From: Anaeromyxobacter oryzae
GTDB taxonomy: Bacteria; Myxococcota; Myxococcia; Myxococcales; Anaeromyxobacteraceae
Length of the DNA stretch: 64,000 nt
NCBI RefSeq assembly: GCF_023169945.1
Contig: NZ_AP025591.1
Coordinates: 682,001 to 746,000, forward strand
Direction: 5' to 3'
The notes beneath the pieces are model-generated. The model did no database searches, was not told the origin of the DNA, and saw nothing but the letters and a program-made list of their open reading frames with translations. Of this stretch, positions 8,804 to 16,943 are shown piece after piece. The translations under genes were made by a program, and so were the position numbers. Positions within the stretch are counted from its first letter, which is position 1. Every line of letters starts with the position of its first letter.

Positions 8804-8839
8804 GCCTCTGATCCGTTCTCGGCTAGGCGTAGGTCGGCT

Positions 8840-8975
8840 CCCGGCCTGATCGCGCGCGGGTCCCCATCCGCCAGTTCTTCTTGTTGGTCGTAGCCGGACA
8901 CGGCGCCCCCCCGGCGCTTCGCCGCGATGAGACTCCTGGATGGTGACCTGCGAGCCCGTCGCCGGGAAGGCGGGA
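8840..8975. repeat. degenerate ~70-bp tandem repeat, block 3 (two units)
   Basis: A type I unit from about 8844 (GCGCGCGGGTCCCCATCCGC, then CAGTTCTTCTTG) is followed by a type II unit from 8916 (GATGAGACTCCTGG, then ACCTGCGAGCCCGTCGCCGG). The block lies directly after the WCGSGGC gene. Confidence 0.65.
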
Positions 8976-9335
8976 ACCCTCGCATTAATGCAAGGCAGCC
9001 AGGCTCATGGGATCGCGCGGGGTTGGCTCTTCGCCGCAGGCAGTCCCCTTTCTGCAAGGTCGCCGCGCGCCTGGCCCGTCGGCACGTGAATGCTCCGCAC
9101 GGCCGGCGTTGCGCGTATCGAGCCCGGTCTCTTCCTGCGCTCGCGCAAGCGCCCGCGCTCCGTCAACGGAGCGGCGCTGGACGGCGCTCACGCCCAACGC
9201 TCTGGCGGCGATCCCCCCCCCGGGTGTTGATCGCGAAGGGGCCCACCTGACGGTTGTCCTTTGACACCGTCGCCGGGCGCTGCCCCGCGTCTCCGCGCTC
9301 TGGGCACGGCGTCACGCGTCGCATATAACGCGGCA
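8976..9335. other. intergenic, decayed island DNA with one more repeat unit
   Basis: No supported gene. It contains the 16-bp motif TCCCCTTTCTGCAAGG (9044-9059, 14/16 match to 6324-6339) and a perfect 8-bp stem CGCTCCGT/ACGGAGCG with a 2-nt loop (9156-9173). A single type III repeat unit lies at about 9218-9280 (GGGGCCCACCTGACGGTTGT, then GTCGCCGGG). A TTGACA at 9261 has no matching -10 at the right distance. Confidence 0.5.
9324..9329 (+). promoter_or_regulatory. -10 box of the ATPase operon, near-leaderless
   Basis: TATAAC is followed by 6 nt and the ATG at 9336. No convincing -35 or Shine-Dalgarno is present, so a leaderless mRNA is likely if this box is used. Confidence 0.4.
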
Positions 9336-10931
9336 ATGCACTTGAACACCGCGTTCTTGAAGCTCCCGCTTCGCGCGGAGGGCGAGGACCCGTCGCTGTT
9401 GGTCAAGACGTTCGTCGATGTCGCGCACCTCTTCACGGTGCTGTCGAACGACGACCACCAGGTTCTGTACGGGCGGCGAGGCACCGGCAAGACGCACGCG
9501 CTCAAGTACCTGGTCGAATATACGCGTTCGCGTCGGCAGGTCTCGCTGTACGTGGACATGCGCACGATCGGCTCGTCAGGCGGGCTCTACTCGGACGACA
9601 CAGCGCCGCTCTCCGAGCGCGCGACTCGTCTGCTGATGGACACGCTACTTGCGATCCACGATCAGCTCGCCACCTTCGCGCTCGGCGACTCCGACCTCGC
9701 CCAGGCCGCGCAGCCAGAGCTTCTGCCGCGGCTGGACGCCCTCGCCGAGGTGGCGACCGAGGTCCGCGTCGCGGGCACCGTTGAGCAGCACGTGGCTGCG
9801 AGCGAGTCTGCGTCAGAGAAGGCCAGCGGCAGCGCGTCGCTCGACACGACCGGCAAGCTAACAATGGCCGCCGGGACCGACGTTAGCCAAGCCGCGAGCG
9901 TCGAGCGTCGGCGGACGGAGAAGGGCCAGGAGGTACACCGGGTTCACTTTGGCTCTGCATCGAAACGGCTCGCCGATGTCGTTGCAGCACTCCCGGGCGC
10001 GCGGCTCTGGCTGATGCTCGACGAGTGGAGCGTCATTCCCCGAGACCTTCAGCCGTACCTCGCGGACTTCCTGCGGAGGTGCATGCTGCCCGTCAAGGGG
10101 ATGACCGTGAAGATCGGTGCCATCGAGCAGCGGAGTTGGTTCCGCCTGGGCACCAACACCGGTGACTACGTCGGGCTCGAATTGGGGGCCGACATCTCGG
10201 CGAACCTCGACCTTGACGACTTCATGGTCTTCAACAACGACCCCGAGCGCGCGAAGGCCTTCCTCCGGGACCTTCTCTTCCGGCACGTGCGCGCGATCTA
10301 CGCGAGCGAGGGGAATGAGGCGCGGGCACCGAGGACGGCTGACGAGCTGGTCTCCCTCGCCTTCACTCAGGTGAATGCGTTCGCCGAGTACGTCCGTGCG
10401 TCCGAAGGCGTGCCCCGGGATGCGGTCAACATCCTCGGGCTCGCCGCCCAGAAGGCGTTCGAGGAGAAGATCTCGGTCCAGCACGTACGCTCGGCAGCCC
10501 GCGCTTGGTACCAGCGCGACAAGCTTCGGGCCGTGAACGCCAACGAGTCCGCCGCCGACCTGCTCACGTGGATCATCTCGGAGGTGATCGGCAACCGACA
10601 CGCCCGCGCGTTCCTGCTGGAGCAGGGGAGAGATCACCAGCTGATCGGCACCCTCTACGATGCGCGGGTGCTCCACGTGCTCAAGCGCGGCGTTCACGGG
10701 GGCGACATCGCGGGCGTCCGCTTCAATGTGTACGCGCTCGACTACGGCTGCTACGTGGACCTTGCGACCACGTCGAACGCGCCGCGTGGGCTGTTCGCGG
10801 TGCTCGAAGAGGACGGGACGGAGCGTTTCGTTGAGGTTCCGCAAGACGACTATCGCTCGATCCGGCGCGCGATCCTCGATCTCGCGGCGTTCGAGCGGTA
10901 CCTGGGCGAGAGGACGCGGGGCGGAAGATGA
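9336..10931 (+). CDS. P-loop AAA (ORC-CDC6-like) ATPase of a two-gene accessory operon
   Basis: 531 aa. Walker A is GRRGTGKT (residues 46-53) and Walker B is LWLMLDEWS (about 224-232). A sensor-like VKIGAIEQRSW follows at 258-268. Between the Walker motifs is an Ala/Ser/Thr-rich insert (about 150-190: ASESASEKASGSASLD). The C-terminal third (from about 405) looks like a winged-helix region with VLHVLKRG. This layout fits the ORC-CDC6/STAND-like ATPases that occur as stand-alone or defence-associated genes rather than replication initiators. The next gene overlaps the stop by 4 nt (ATGA), so the two are translationally coupled. Island context suggests a defence or mobile-element role; this is inference. 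Confidence 0.8.
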   Translation: MHLNTAFLKLPLRAEGEDPSLLVKTFVDVAHLFTVLSNDDHQVLYGRRGTGKTHALKYLVEYTRSRRQVSLYVDMRTIGSSGGLYSDDTAPLSERATRLLMDTLLAIHDQLATFALGDSDLAQAAQPELLPRLDALAEVATEVRVAGTVEQHVAASESASEKASGSASLDTTGKLTMAAGTDVSQAASVERRRTEKGQEVHRVHFGSASKRLADVVAALPGARLWLMLDEWSVIPRDLQPYLADFLRRCMLPVKGMTVKIGAIEQRSWFRLGTNTGDYVGLELGADISANLDLDDFMVFNNDPERAKAFLRDLLFRHVRAIYASEGNEARAPRTADELVSLAFTQVNAFAEYVRASEGVPRDAVNILGLAAQKAFEEKISVQHVRSAARAWYQRDKLRAVNANESAADLLTWIISEVIGNRHARAFLLEQGRDHQLIGTLYDARVLHVLKRGVHGGDIAGVRFNVYALDYGCYVDLATTSNAPRGLFAVLEEDGTERFVEVPQDDYRSIRRAILDLAAFERYLGERTRGGR

Positions 10932-11446
10932 CGGGCCCGACTCGCACGGACGTTACGCAGCTCCTGCTCCGCTATCGCGAGGCCGCCAGGCACCTCTGGA
11001 ACTGCTTCCTCCGCGAGCCGGAAACCTTCGCCGCCGCGACACTCGCGGGCGACGACGCGCGGGACGATTGGGAAGAGCTGAAGCAGGTCCTCTTCCGGGC
11101 CATCGTGTTGCGGAACACGGGGAGCGCAGATCATGCCGCGGCGCGCCTGCGGTGGCTGACCCCCATCGACTTCCTCCACGTCACCTTGCGCGTGGAGGTG
11201 CCCGCTATGGTCAGCCGCAAGAAGGACCAAGGCAGCTACTGGGACCACCCGGTCGATAGGCTCGACCCTGACGATGACCTGCGGTTCATCGACTTCTACG
11301 ACTTCGACGAGTCACGCCATCGGGACTTCCAGTACTGCCAGGCTGAGATCAGGAACAGCCAGCAGCATCCCGAGGTGATCGGGCACATCGCCCTGGTCGA
11401 GGTCCAGTACGTGAACGTCGTCGTCGAGGATCCAGCATCACCGTGA
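10928..11446 (+). CDS. 172-aa partner protein of the ATPase, unknown function
   Basis: I do not recognise a named family. The N-terminus holds LLLRYREAARHLWNCFL, an amphipathic aromatic/basic helix. The middle has RWLTPIDFLHVTLRVEVP. A very acidic stretch follows (DRLDPDDDLRFIDFYDFDES), then a beta-like end (IALVEVQYVNVVVED). There is no transmembrane segment, signal peptide or known nuclease or toxin motif. The ATG overlaps the ATPase stop, implying coupled expression and probably a complex. It could be an effector or adaptor of the ATPase. Confidence 0.7.
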   Translation: MTGPTRTDVTQLLLRYREAARHLWNCFLREPETFAAATLAGDDARDDWEELKQVLFRAIVLRNTGSADHAAARLRWLTPIDFLHVTLRVEVPAMVSRKKDQGSYWDHPVDRLDPDDDLRFIDFYDFDESRHRDFQYCQAEIRNSQQHPEVIGHIALVEVQYVNVVVEDPASP

Positions 11447-11520
11447 CGTGGGGCCGCGGGTTCCGCCGCTCAAGCCTTCTGCGCTTCAAGTGGTGCCGGT
11501 GATCGAAGCGGTGAACGTCG

Positions 11521-11592
11521 CGCGCGGGGTACTCGGAAAAGCCCCGTGCGCGCCCCTGCAACTTCCATCCGGACCGGATCTCCGGATGGAAG
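11521..11592. terminator. tandem stem-loops between convergent genes
   Basis: The first stem-loop pairs CGCGCGGGG with CCCCGTGCGCG (11521-11552), with a 2-nt bulge. The second is a perfect 11-bp stem, CTTCCATCCGG and CCGGATGGAAG, with a 9-nt loop (11562-11592). No T-run follows either. They sit between the ATPase operon (plus) and the rRNA methyltransferase (minus) and probably end transcription from both sides. Confidence 0.5.
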
Positions 11593-11662
11593 AATCGCGG
11601 CCACCCCACCCCCGAACACGGCCGCACACCACCGACCCGCGCCGTAAGCAGGTGATCTTCCG

Positions 11663-12973
11663 CTACTTCTCGGAGACCAGCAGAGCGACTGCCTCCACGT
11701 GTCTTGTCTGCGGGAACATGTCGACGGGGACGACCGTGTCGACCCGGTACCCGGCCTCTCCGCACGCCCGCAGGTCGCGCGCGAAGGTGGCGGGGTCACA
11801 CGAGACGTACACCACCCGCGGCACCGCGAGGTCCCGGAGCGCCGCCCCGATCCCCTTCGCGCCCTCGCGAGGCGGATCGAGCAGGGCCGCGCCGAACCTC
11901 CCCGGGCCGCCCGGCTCGCGCGCGAACGCGAGCGCGAGCTTGAGCGCGTCTCCCGCGAAGAACCGGACCGGGCCTCCTCCGAGATCCGCCCGCGCGAGAT
12001 CGAGCGCGGGCCCCTGCACCTCGACGGCGGACACCGACCTCGCGCGCGCCGCGAGCGGTCCGGTGAAGTTTCCGGCCCCGCAGTGCAGCTCGAGGACGTC
12101 CAGGCCGTCGGGCGCGAGGAGCCCGAGCGCGGTCTCGACGAGGACCGCGTTCGCGCCGCGGTTCGCCTGCTGGAACACGTCGGGACGCGAGCGCTGGAGC
12201 CCGGCTCCGGGCCGCCCCGGGACGCGCGCCTGGCGCAGCACCGGGTCGCCGACCACGACCGGAGGCCCGCCCTCCGCCTGCAGCACGACGCCCGCGAGCC
12301 CGGCGACCGCGGCGAGCAGGTCCGCCGCGCGCGCCCGCGCGGCCGGCCCGACCTCCGGCAGGAGCAGCCACGCCGCGCCGCGCCCCTCGTGCTCCGACCA
12401 CTCCAGCGCGACCTCGCGCGCGGGGAGCCGCGCGGCGACGAGCGCCGGGCCGACCGCCGCGCGCAGGACGTCGAGCCCAGGGAGCAGCAGGTGGCACTCC
12501 GCGAGCCGGACCGGCTCGTGCGATCGCCGGCGGAAGAAGACGAGCCGGGCGCTCGCGCGATCGAGGTGGAACTTCGCCCGGGCGCGGTAGCGGAGCGGCG
12601 AGGGCGAGGCGACGATGGGACGCATCGAGTACGAGCCCGGCTCGAGCCGCCCGATCCGGCGGAGCGCCTCGGCGAGGGTCCGGGCCTTCGTCTCGAGCTG
12701 CCGCGGGTAGGCGACGTGCAGCCACTCGCAGCCGCCGCACTCCGTGTCCGGGCCGTCCCGGACGCCGAAGTGGCGACACGGTGGCGCCACGCGCGTGCCA
12801 CCGGCGGCCTCCACCTCGACGAGCGTCCCGTGGGCCGTCCCCTCCCCCGCCGGCACCTCGGCGAGCACGCGGTCGCCCGGCGCGGTGAACGGGACGAAGA
12901 CGGTCCGGTCGCCGTGGCGGCCCACGCCCTCGCCGCCGGGGGCGAGGTCCTCGATGACGATGGGGAGCTTCAC
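11663..12973 (-). CDS. rlmD: RumA/RlmD-type tRNA/rRNA uracil-C5 methyltransferase
   Basis: 436 aa. It methylates C5 of a uridine in RNA with SAM. The N-terminal ~65 residues are a TRAM domain (VIEDLAPGGEGVGRHGDRTV). Cys residues in PPCRHFG and ECGGCEW, with a later Cys in RLAECHLLL, fit the 4Fe-4S cluster of this family. The methyltransferase domain has LELHCGAGNFTG (SAM motif I), LLDPPREGAKG (DPPR) and VYVSCDPATFARD with the catalytic Cys, then the C-terminal DMFPQTRHVEAV signature. The start is GTG at 12973, where homology to TRAM begins; no strong ribosome-binding site is seen. The paralogue (RlmD, RlmC or TrmA-like) cannot be decided. Confidence 0.9.
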   Translation of the reverse strand: MKLPIVIEDLAPGGEGVGRHGDRTVFVPFTAPGDRVLAEVPAGEGTAHGTLVEVEAAGGTRVAPPCRHFGVRDGPDTECGGCEWLHVAYPRQLETKARTLAEALRRIGRLEPGSYSMRPIVASPSPLRYRARAKFHLDRASARLVFFRRRSHEPVRLAECHLLLPGLDVLRAAVGPALVAARLPAREVALEWSEHEGRGAAWLLLPEVGPAARARAADLLAAVAGLAGVVLQAEGGPPVVVGDPVLRQARVPGRPGAGLQRSRPDVFQQANRGANAVLVETALGLLAPDGLDVLELHCGAGNFTGPLAARARSVSAVEVQGPALDLARADLGGGPVRFFAGDALKLALAFAREPGGPGRFGAALLDPPREGAKGIGAALRDLAVPRVVYVSCDPATFARDLRACGEAGYRVDTVVPVDMFPQTRHVEAVALLVSEK

Positions 12974-13017
12974 GTGGAGAGGAGATCCTAGCGCGCGAGA
13001 GCGGCGCTCGCCGCCGG

Positions 13018-13377
13018 CTACACCTGCTCGAGCTGCAGCCGGAGGCGCTCGACGAACGTCTCGAGCTCGCGCTTCTGCCGCTCGTCGAGCCCGGTGAACT
13101 CGATGCCCATCCCGGGGACCATGTTCGCGTGGTTGTCGAACGCGGTGACGCGCGCGACGCGCCCGTCGAGCCGGCACGGGAACGACGCGCCCGGGAGCTG
13201 GATGATGATCTTCACCGTGGTACCGACCGGCAGCGGCGACTTCGTGTTGATGAAGAGGCCGCCGTGGCTGATGTTCGTCGCCCAGTCGGTGAGGAAGCTC
13301 CCCACGCTCCGGTACGCGACCGGGATCTCGTGGTGGAGCCGGGTGGCTCGCCGCTTGTTGTCGTCGCTCGGCGACAT
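13018..13377 (-). CDS. PilZ-domain protein (TIGR02266-like)
   Basis: 119 aa. A single PilZ-like domain: RRATRLHHEIPVAYRS, NISHGGLFI and PGMGIEF are the conserved blocks of the myxobacterial TIGR02266 family. Such domains often bind cyclic di-GMP or act as adaptors in motility and signalling. The RxxxR-like N-terminal basic motif is present (KRRATR), while the classical DxSxxG is represented by NISHGG. It lies 11 nt after the SAM hydroxide adenosyltransferase gene on the same strand. Confidence 0.85.
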   Translation of the reverse strand: MSPSDDNKRRATRLHHEIPVAYRSVGSFLTDWATNISHGGLFINTKSPLPVGTTVKIIIQLPGASFPCRLDGRVARVTAFDNHANMVPGMGIEFTGLDERQKRELETFVERLRLQLEQV

Positions 13378-13388
13378 CCGCCGAAACT

Positions 13389-14183
13389 CTAGCAGGCGCT
13401 CTCTGCGGGGCCAAGGACGAGGCGGACCGGCACGCCCCGGATCGCGCAGAGGCGCTCCGCCGCGCTCCCCTCGCGCACCGCGATCTCGACGCGGCCGCCG
13501 CTGCCGACGAGCGCGATGAGCTCTCCGGGCCGGCCCTCGCCGAACGTGCGCACCCAGCGCGCGGGCTCGCCGCCGGCGCTCGCCTCGCGGACGATCCCAC
13601 CCGCGAGGTCGGCGGCGCGGATCGACGTGAGGAGGTTCCCGAACGGATCTCGCGCGAGCGTCGTCCCGCGGACCTCGTGCTCCGACACCGCGGCGACCGG
13701 CCACTCGAGCCGGAGCGGATCCGGGACCTCGGGGCCGAGCGCCGCGGGCGTGCCGCCGCGCGCGAGGTACGCCGCCGCCGGGCAGAAGAGATCGCGGCCG
13801 TGGAAGGTCGCGCTCCGCGGCGCCGGCAGGACGCCGCCCTCGACGATCGCGCGGGCGCGCGCGCCGCGGACGAGGAACGGGGTGAGCAGGCCGTTGTCGG
13901 GCGCCACGATTCGGCGGCCGTCGCCGTCGACGACGCAGAGCGCCCGCCGCGTCGTCCCGACGCCGGGATCCACCACCGCGACGTGGATCGCGTCGCGGGG
14001 GAACCAGGGCAGGCACGCCTCGAGCAGCAGCGCGCCGGACAGCACGTCGAACGCCGGCACCTCGTGCGTGACGTCGACGATCCGCGCGTCCGGGAACACC
14101 CCCAGCAGCACCGCCTTCATCTGCGCGGGGTACCCGGAGCCGCTCCCGAAGTCGGTGGTCAGCGTGAACAGCGGACCGGCCAT
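13389..14183 (-). CDS. SAM hydroxide adenosyltransferase (DUF62 family)
   Basis: 264 aa, the usual length. It hydrolyses S-adenosylmethionine to adenosine and methionine. Family marks are TLTTDFGSGSGYPAQMKAVL at the N-terminus, IVDVTHEVPAFD, HVAVVDPGVGT (nucleotide-site Asp) and VAPDNGLLTPFL, with a C-terminal domain carrying RDPFGNLLTSI. It is co-directional with the PilZ gene (11 nt) and the CoA-transferase genes. The family is also called Cl/F adenosyltransferase-like, but no halogenase loop is seen. Confidence 0.9.
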   Translation of the reverse strand: MAGPLFTLTTDFGSGSGYPAQMKAVLLGVFPDARIVDVTHEVPAFDVLSGALLLEACLPWFPRDAIHVAVVDPGVGTTRRALCVVDGDGRRIVAPDNGLLTPFLVRGARARAIVEGGVLPAPRSATFHGRDLFCPAAAYLARGGTPAALGPEVPDPLRLEWPVAAVSEHEVRGTTLARDPFGNLLTSIRAADLAGGIVREASAGGEPARWVRTFGEGRPGELIALVGSGGRVEIAVREGSAAERLCAIRGVPVRLVLGPAESAC

Positions 14184-14229
14184 GCCGCCTCCCGAGCGTC
14201 GCCCGCGCGGGGCCGCGCGCCGGCACCGG

Positions 14230-14886
14230 TCACGGCTGCATCGTCCTCACGTCCGGCGCCACGATGAGCTTCGGCTCCGTGATCGCCTGGACCGACTGCA
14301 CCGTCTCGCCCGGCGCGAGCTCGCGCAGCACGAGGCCGTCCTTCGACACGTCGATCCAGGCGCGATCGGAGCAGATCGCGGACACGCAGCGGAGCCCGGT
14401 GAGCGGGAGCGTGCACTGGCGGAGGATCTTCGGCTTCCCGTCCTTCGTGGCGTGCTCCATGGTCACGATCACGCGCTTCGCGCCCGCGACGAGATCCATG
14501 CCGCCGCCCATGCCCTTCACCATCTTGCCGGGGACGACCCAGTTCGCGAGGTCGCCGCGCTCCGACACCTCGAGCGCGCCGAGGATCGCGAGGTCGATGT
14601 GGCCGCCGCGGATCATCGCGAACGACTCGGCGGACGAGAAGAACGCGGCGCCCTTCACGACCGTGACCGTCTCCTTCCCGGCGTTGATGAGGTCCGGATC
14701 CTCCTCGCCCTCGAAGGGGTACGGGCCGACGCCGAGGATGCCGTTCTCCGACTGGAGCACGACCTCGACCCCCGGCGGCACGTAGTTCGAGACGAGCGTC
14801 GGCATCCCGATGCCGAGGTTCACGTAGAAGCCGTCGCGGAGCTCCCGGGCGACGCGCGCGGCGATCTGTTCTCGGGTGAGCGGCAT
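14230..14886 (-). CDS. scoB: 3-oxoacid CoA-transferase subunit B
   Basis: 218 aa. The catalytic beta subunit transfers CoA between succinyl- or acyl-CoA and acetoacetate-type acids. [18 protein letters not shown] and [13 protein letters not shown] are family signatures; the Glu of SENG carries the thioester. [18 protein letters not shown] follows. It lies 11 nt downstream of subunit A and is in one operon with it and the thiolase. Confidence 0.93.
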   Translation of the reverse strand: MPLTREQIAARVARELRDGFYVNLGIGMPTLVSNYVPPGVEVVLQSENGILGVGPYPFEGEEDPDLINAGKETVTVVKGAAFFSSAESFAMIRGGHIDLAILGALEVSERGDLANWVVPGKMVKGMGGGMDLVAGAKRVIVTMEHATKDGKPKILRQCTLPLTGLRCVSAICSDRAWIDVSKDGLVLRELAPGETVQSVQAITEPKLIVAPDVRTMQP

Positions 14887-14897
14887 GGTCCCCTCCC

Positions 14898-15599
14898 TCA
14901 CGCCGGCCGCGGCCGCACGGTCCGCCGCTCGATCCATCGCTCGTACTGCTCGCCCTTCACGATGCGCTTCACGTAGATGCCCGGCGTGTGCACCTGGTCC
15001 GGATCGAGCTCGCCGGCCGGCACGACCTGCTCCGCCTCCGCCACCGTCACGCGCGCGGCGGCGGCCATCATCGGCTGGAAGTTGCGCGTGGTCTTCCGGT
15101 AGACGAGGTTGCCCCAGGTGTCCGCCTTCCACGCGCGGACGAGCGCGAAGTCCGCCTTGAGCGGCAGCTCGAGCAGGTACTCGCGGCCGGACAGGGTCCG
15201 GGTCTCCTTGCCCTCGGCGACCTGGGTGCCGACGCCGGTCGCGGTGTAGAAGCCGCCGATCCCGGCGCCGCCCGCCCGGATCCGCTCGGCCAGCGTCCCC
15301 TGCGGCACGAGCTCCACCTCCAGCTCGCCGGAGAGGTACTGGCGCTCGAACTCCTTGTTCTCCCCGACGTACGACGAGATCATCTTGCGGACCTGCCGCG
15401 CCTTGAGGAGCACGCCGAGCCCGAGGTCGGTCGTCCCGCAGTTGTTCGAGATGATCGTCAGGTCCTTCACGCCCTTGCGGTGGAGGGCCCGGATCAGGTT
15501 CTCCGGGTTGCCGCACAGCCCGAACCCGCCCACCATCACGGTCGCGCCGTCCTTCACGTCCGCGATCGCCGCGTCGGCCGAATCGACGAGCTTGTTCAT
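14898..15599 (-). CDS. scoA: 3-oxoacid CoA-transferase subunit A
   Basis: 233 aa. The alpha subunit has [16 protein letters not shown], the glycine-rich CoA-binding signature, then [17 protein letters not shown] and [11 protein letters not shown]. It pairs with the downstream beta subunit. The thiolase stop is 16 nt upstream of its ATG, so the three genes form an acetoacetate/acetoacetyl-CoA operon (ketone-body or butyrate use). Confidence 0.94.
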   Translation of the reverse strand: MNKLVDSADAAIADVKDGATVMVGGFGLCGNPENLIRALHRKGVKDLTIISNNCGTTDLGLGVLLKARQVRKMISSYVGENKEFERQYLSGELEVELVPQGTLAERIRAGGAGIGGFYTATGVGTQVAEGKETRTLSGREYLLELPLKADFALVRAWKADTWGNLVYRKTTRNFQPMMAAAARVTVAEAEQVVPAGELDPDQVHTPGIYVKRIVKGEQYERWIERRTVRPRPA

Positions 15600-15615
15600 C
15601 CGCAGCCCTCCTGCA

Positions 15616-16797
15616 CTACCGCTCCACGACCACCGCGACCGCCTCGCCGCCCCCGATGCACAGCGTGGCGAGGCCGCGGCGCTTCCCGAGGTCGGTCATC
15701 GCGTACAGGAGCGTGACGAGGATCCGAGCGCCCGACGCGCCGATGGGGTGCCCGAGCGCCACCGCACCGCCGCGGACGTTCACGCTCCTGCCGTCGAGCC
15801 CGATCAGCCGGTTGTTCGCGAGCGACACGACCGCGAAGGCCTCGTTGATCTCCCAGAGGTCGACGTCCTTCGGCTCGAGCTTCGCCTTCGCGAGCGTCAC
15901 CTTCACCGCGTCCGCGGGCGCGACGGTGAACTCCACCGGCGCGCGCGCCGCGCCGCCCCACGCGGTGATCCGGGCGAGGACCTTCCGCCCCTCTCGCTGC
16001 GCCCGCTCGGCGCTCATGAGCACGAGCGCCGCGCCGCCGTCGTTGATGGACGACGCGTTGGCGGCGGTGACCGTGCCGTCCTTCTTGAACACCGGCTTCA
16101 GGGTCGGGAGCTTGTCGGGCCGCGCGAGCTTCGGCGACTCGTCCTCCGAGACCGCCGTCTTGTCGCCCTTCCGGCCCTCGACCTCGACGGGCACGATCTC
16201 CGCCCGGAACGCGCCGCTCCGCTGGGCCTCCAGCGCGCGCCGCCCGGACTCGAGCGCGTACTCGTCCTGCGCCGACCTCGAGATCCCGTAGGTCGCGGCG
16301 CAGTGCTCCGCGCACATGCCCATGTGCTGCCGGTCGTACGGGTCCCAGAGGCCGTCGTGGACCATCCCGTCCACGAGCTCGACGTTCCCCATCCGCGCGC
16401 CGGTCCGCGCCGCGCGGTCGTAGTACGGGACGTTCGACATCGACTCCATGCCGCCCGCGACCACCACGTCCGCGTCGCCGACGGCGATGGCCTGCGCGCC
16501 GGAGATGACCGCCTTCAGGCCCGAGCCGCACACCTTGTTCAGCGTCCAGGCAGGGACGCGCTCCGGGATCCCGGCGTAGATCGCCGCCTGGCGGGCCGGG
16601 GCCTGTCCGATTCCCGCCTGGAGGACGTTGCCCATGATGACCTCGTCCACCGCGCCGGGCTCGAGCCCCGCCCGCTCGAGCGCGGCGCGGATCGCGACCG
16701 CTCCGAGCCGGGGCGCCGGCACCGCGGCGAGCGAGCCGAGGAACGAGCCGATGGGCGTGCGCGCCGCTCCCACGATGACCACTTCGCGTCCGGCCAT
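15616..16797 (-). CDS. atoB: acetyl-CoA acetyltransferase (thiolase)
   Basis: 393 aa, full length. It interconverts two acetyl-CoA and acetoacetyl-CoA. The acyl-accepting Cys is in NKVCGSGLKAV (about residue 88), the His in the conserved GHPIGASGARILVTLL and the second Cys in the C-terminal LCIGGGEAVAV. It is the promoter-proximal gene of the thiolase-CoA-transferase operon and is divergent from the isoaspartyl peptidase. Sequence alone does not separate degradative from biosynthetic thiolase. Confidence 0.95.
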   Translation of the reverse strand: MAGREVVIVGAARTPIGSFLGSLAAVPAPRLGAVAIRAALERAGLEPGAVDEVIMGNVLQAGIGQAPARQAAIYAGIPERVPAWTLNKVCGSGLKAVISGAQAIAVGDADVVVAGGMESMSNVPYYDRAARTGARMGNVELVDGMVHDGLWDPYDRQHMGMCAEHCAATYGISRSAQDEYALESGRRALEAQRSGAFRAEIVPVEVEGRKGDKTAVSEDESPKLARPDKLPTLKPVFKKDGTVTAANASSINDGGAALVLMSAERAQREGRKVLARITAWGGAARAPVEFTVAPADAVKVTLAKAKLEPKDVDLWEINEAFAVVSLANNRLIGLDGRSVNVRGGAVALGHPIGASGARILVTLLYAMTDLGKRRGLATLCIGGGEAVAVVVER

Positions 16798-16943
16798 GAC
16801 GACCTCGTTTCGAGAAGGGACCCCGGGAGGACTCAGGGGGCGCCCCGAAGATAGGGAGACGCGATCGCGGGCGTCAACCGAACGTACGCCACCCTCCCCC
16901 GCTTGCGCGGGGCGGCGCCGTTTTCTAACCTCCGCCTCTCATC

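Noticed and set aside
9261-9266. TTGACA as -35 of the ATPase operon
   Set aside because: No -10 at 16-19 bp; the TATAAC at 9324 is too far away to pair with it.
7058-9280. CRISPR array
   Set aside because: The period (~70 bp) is right, but no constant repeat with unrelated spacers exists. Similarity extends along the whole unit, blocks are split by genes, and no cas genes are near.
7058-9280. Integron attC sites
   Set aside because: The cassette-like layout is suggestive, but the core sites GTTRRRY/RYYYAAC are not found at matching places and the only integrase trace is a remnant. Kept as a structural finding only.
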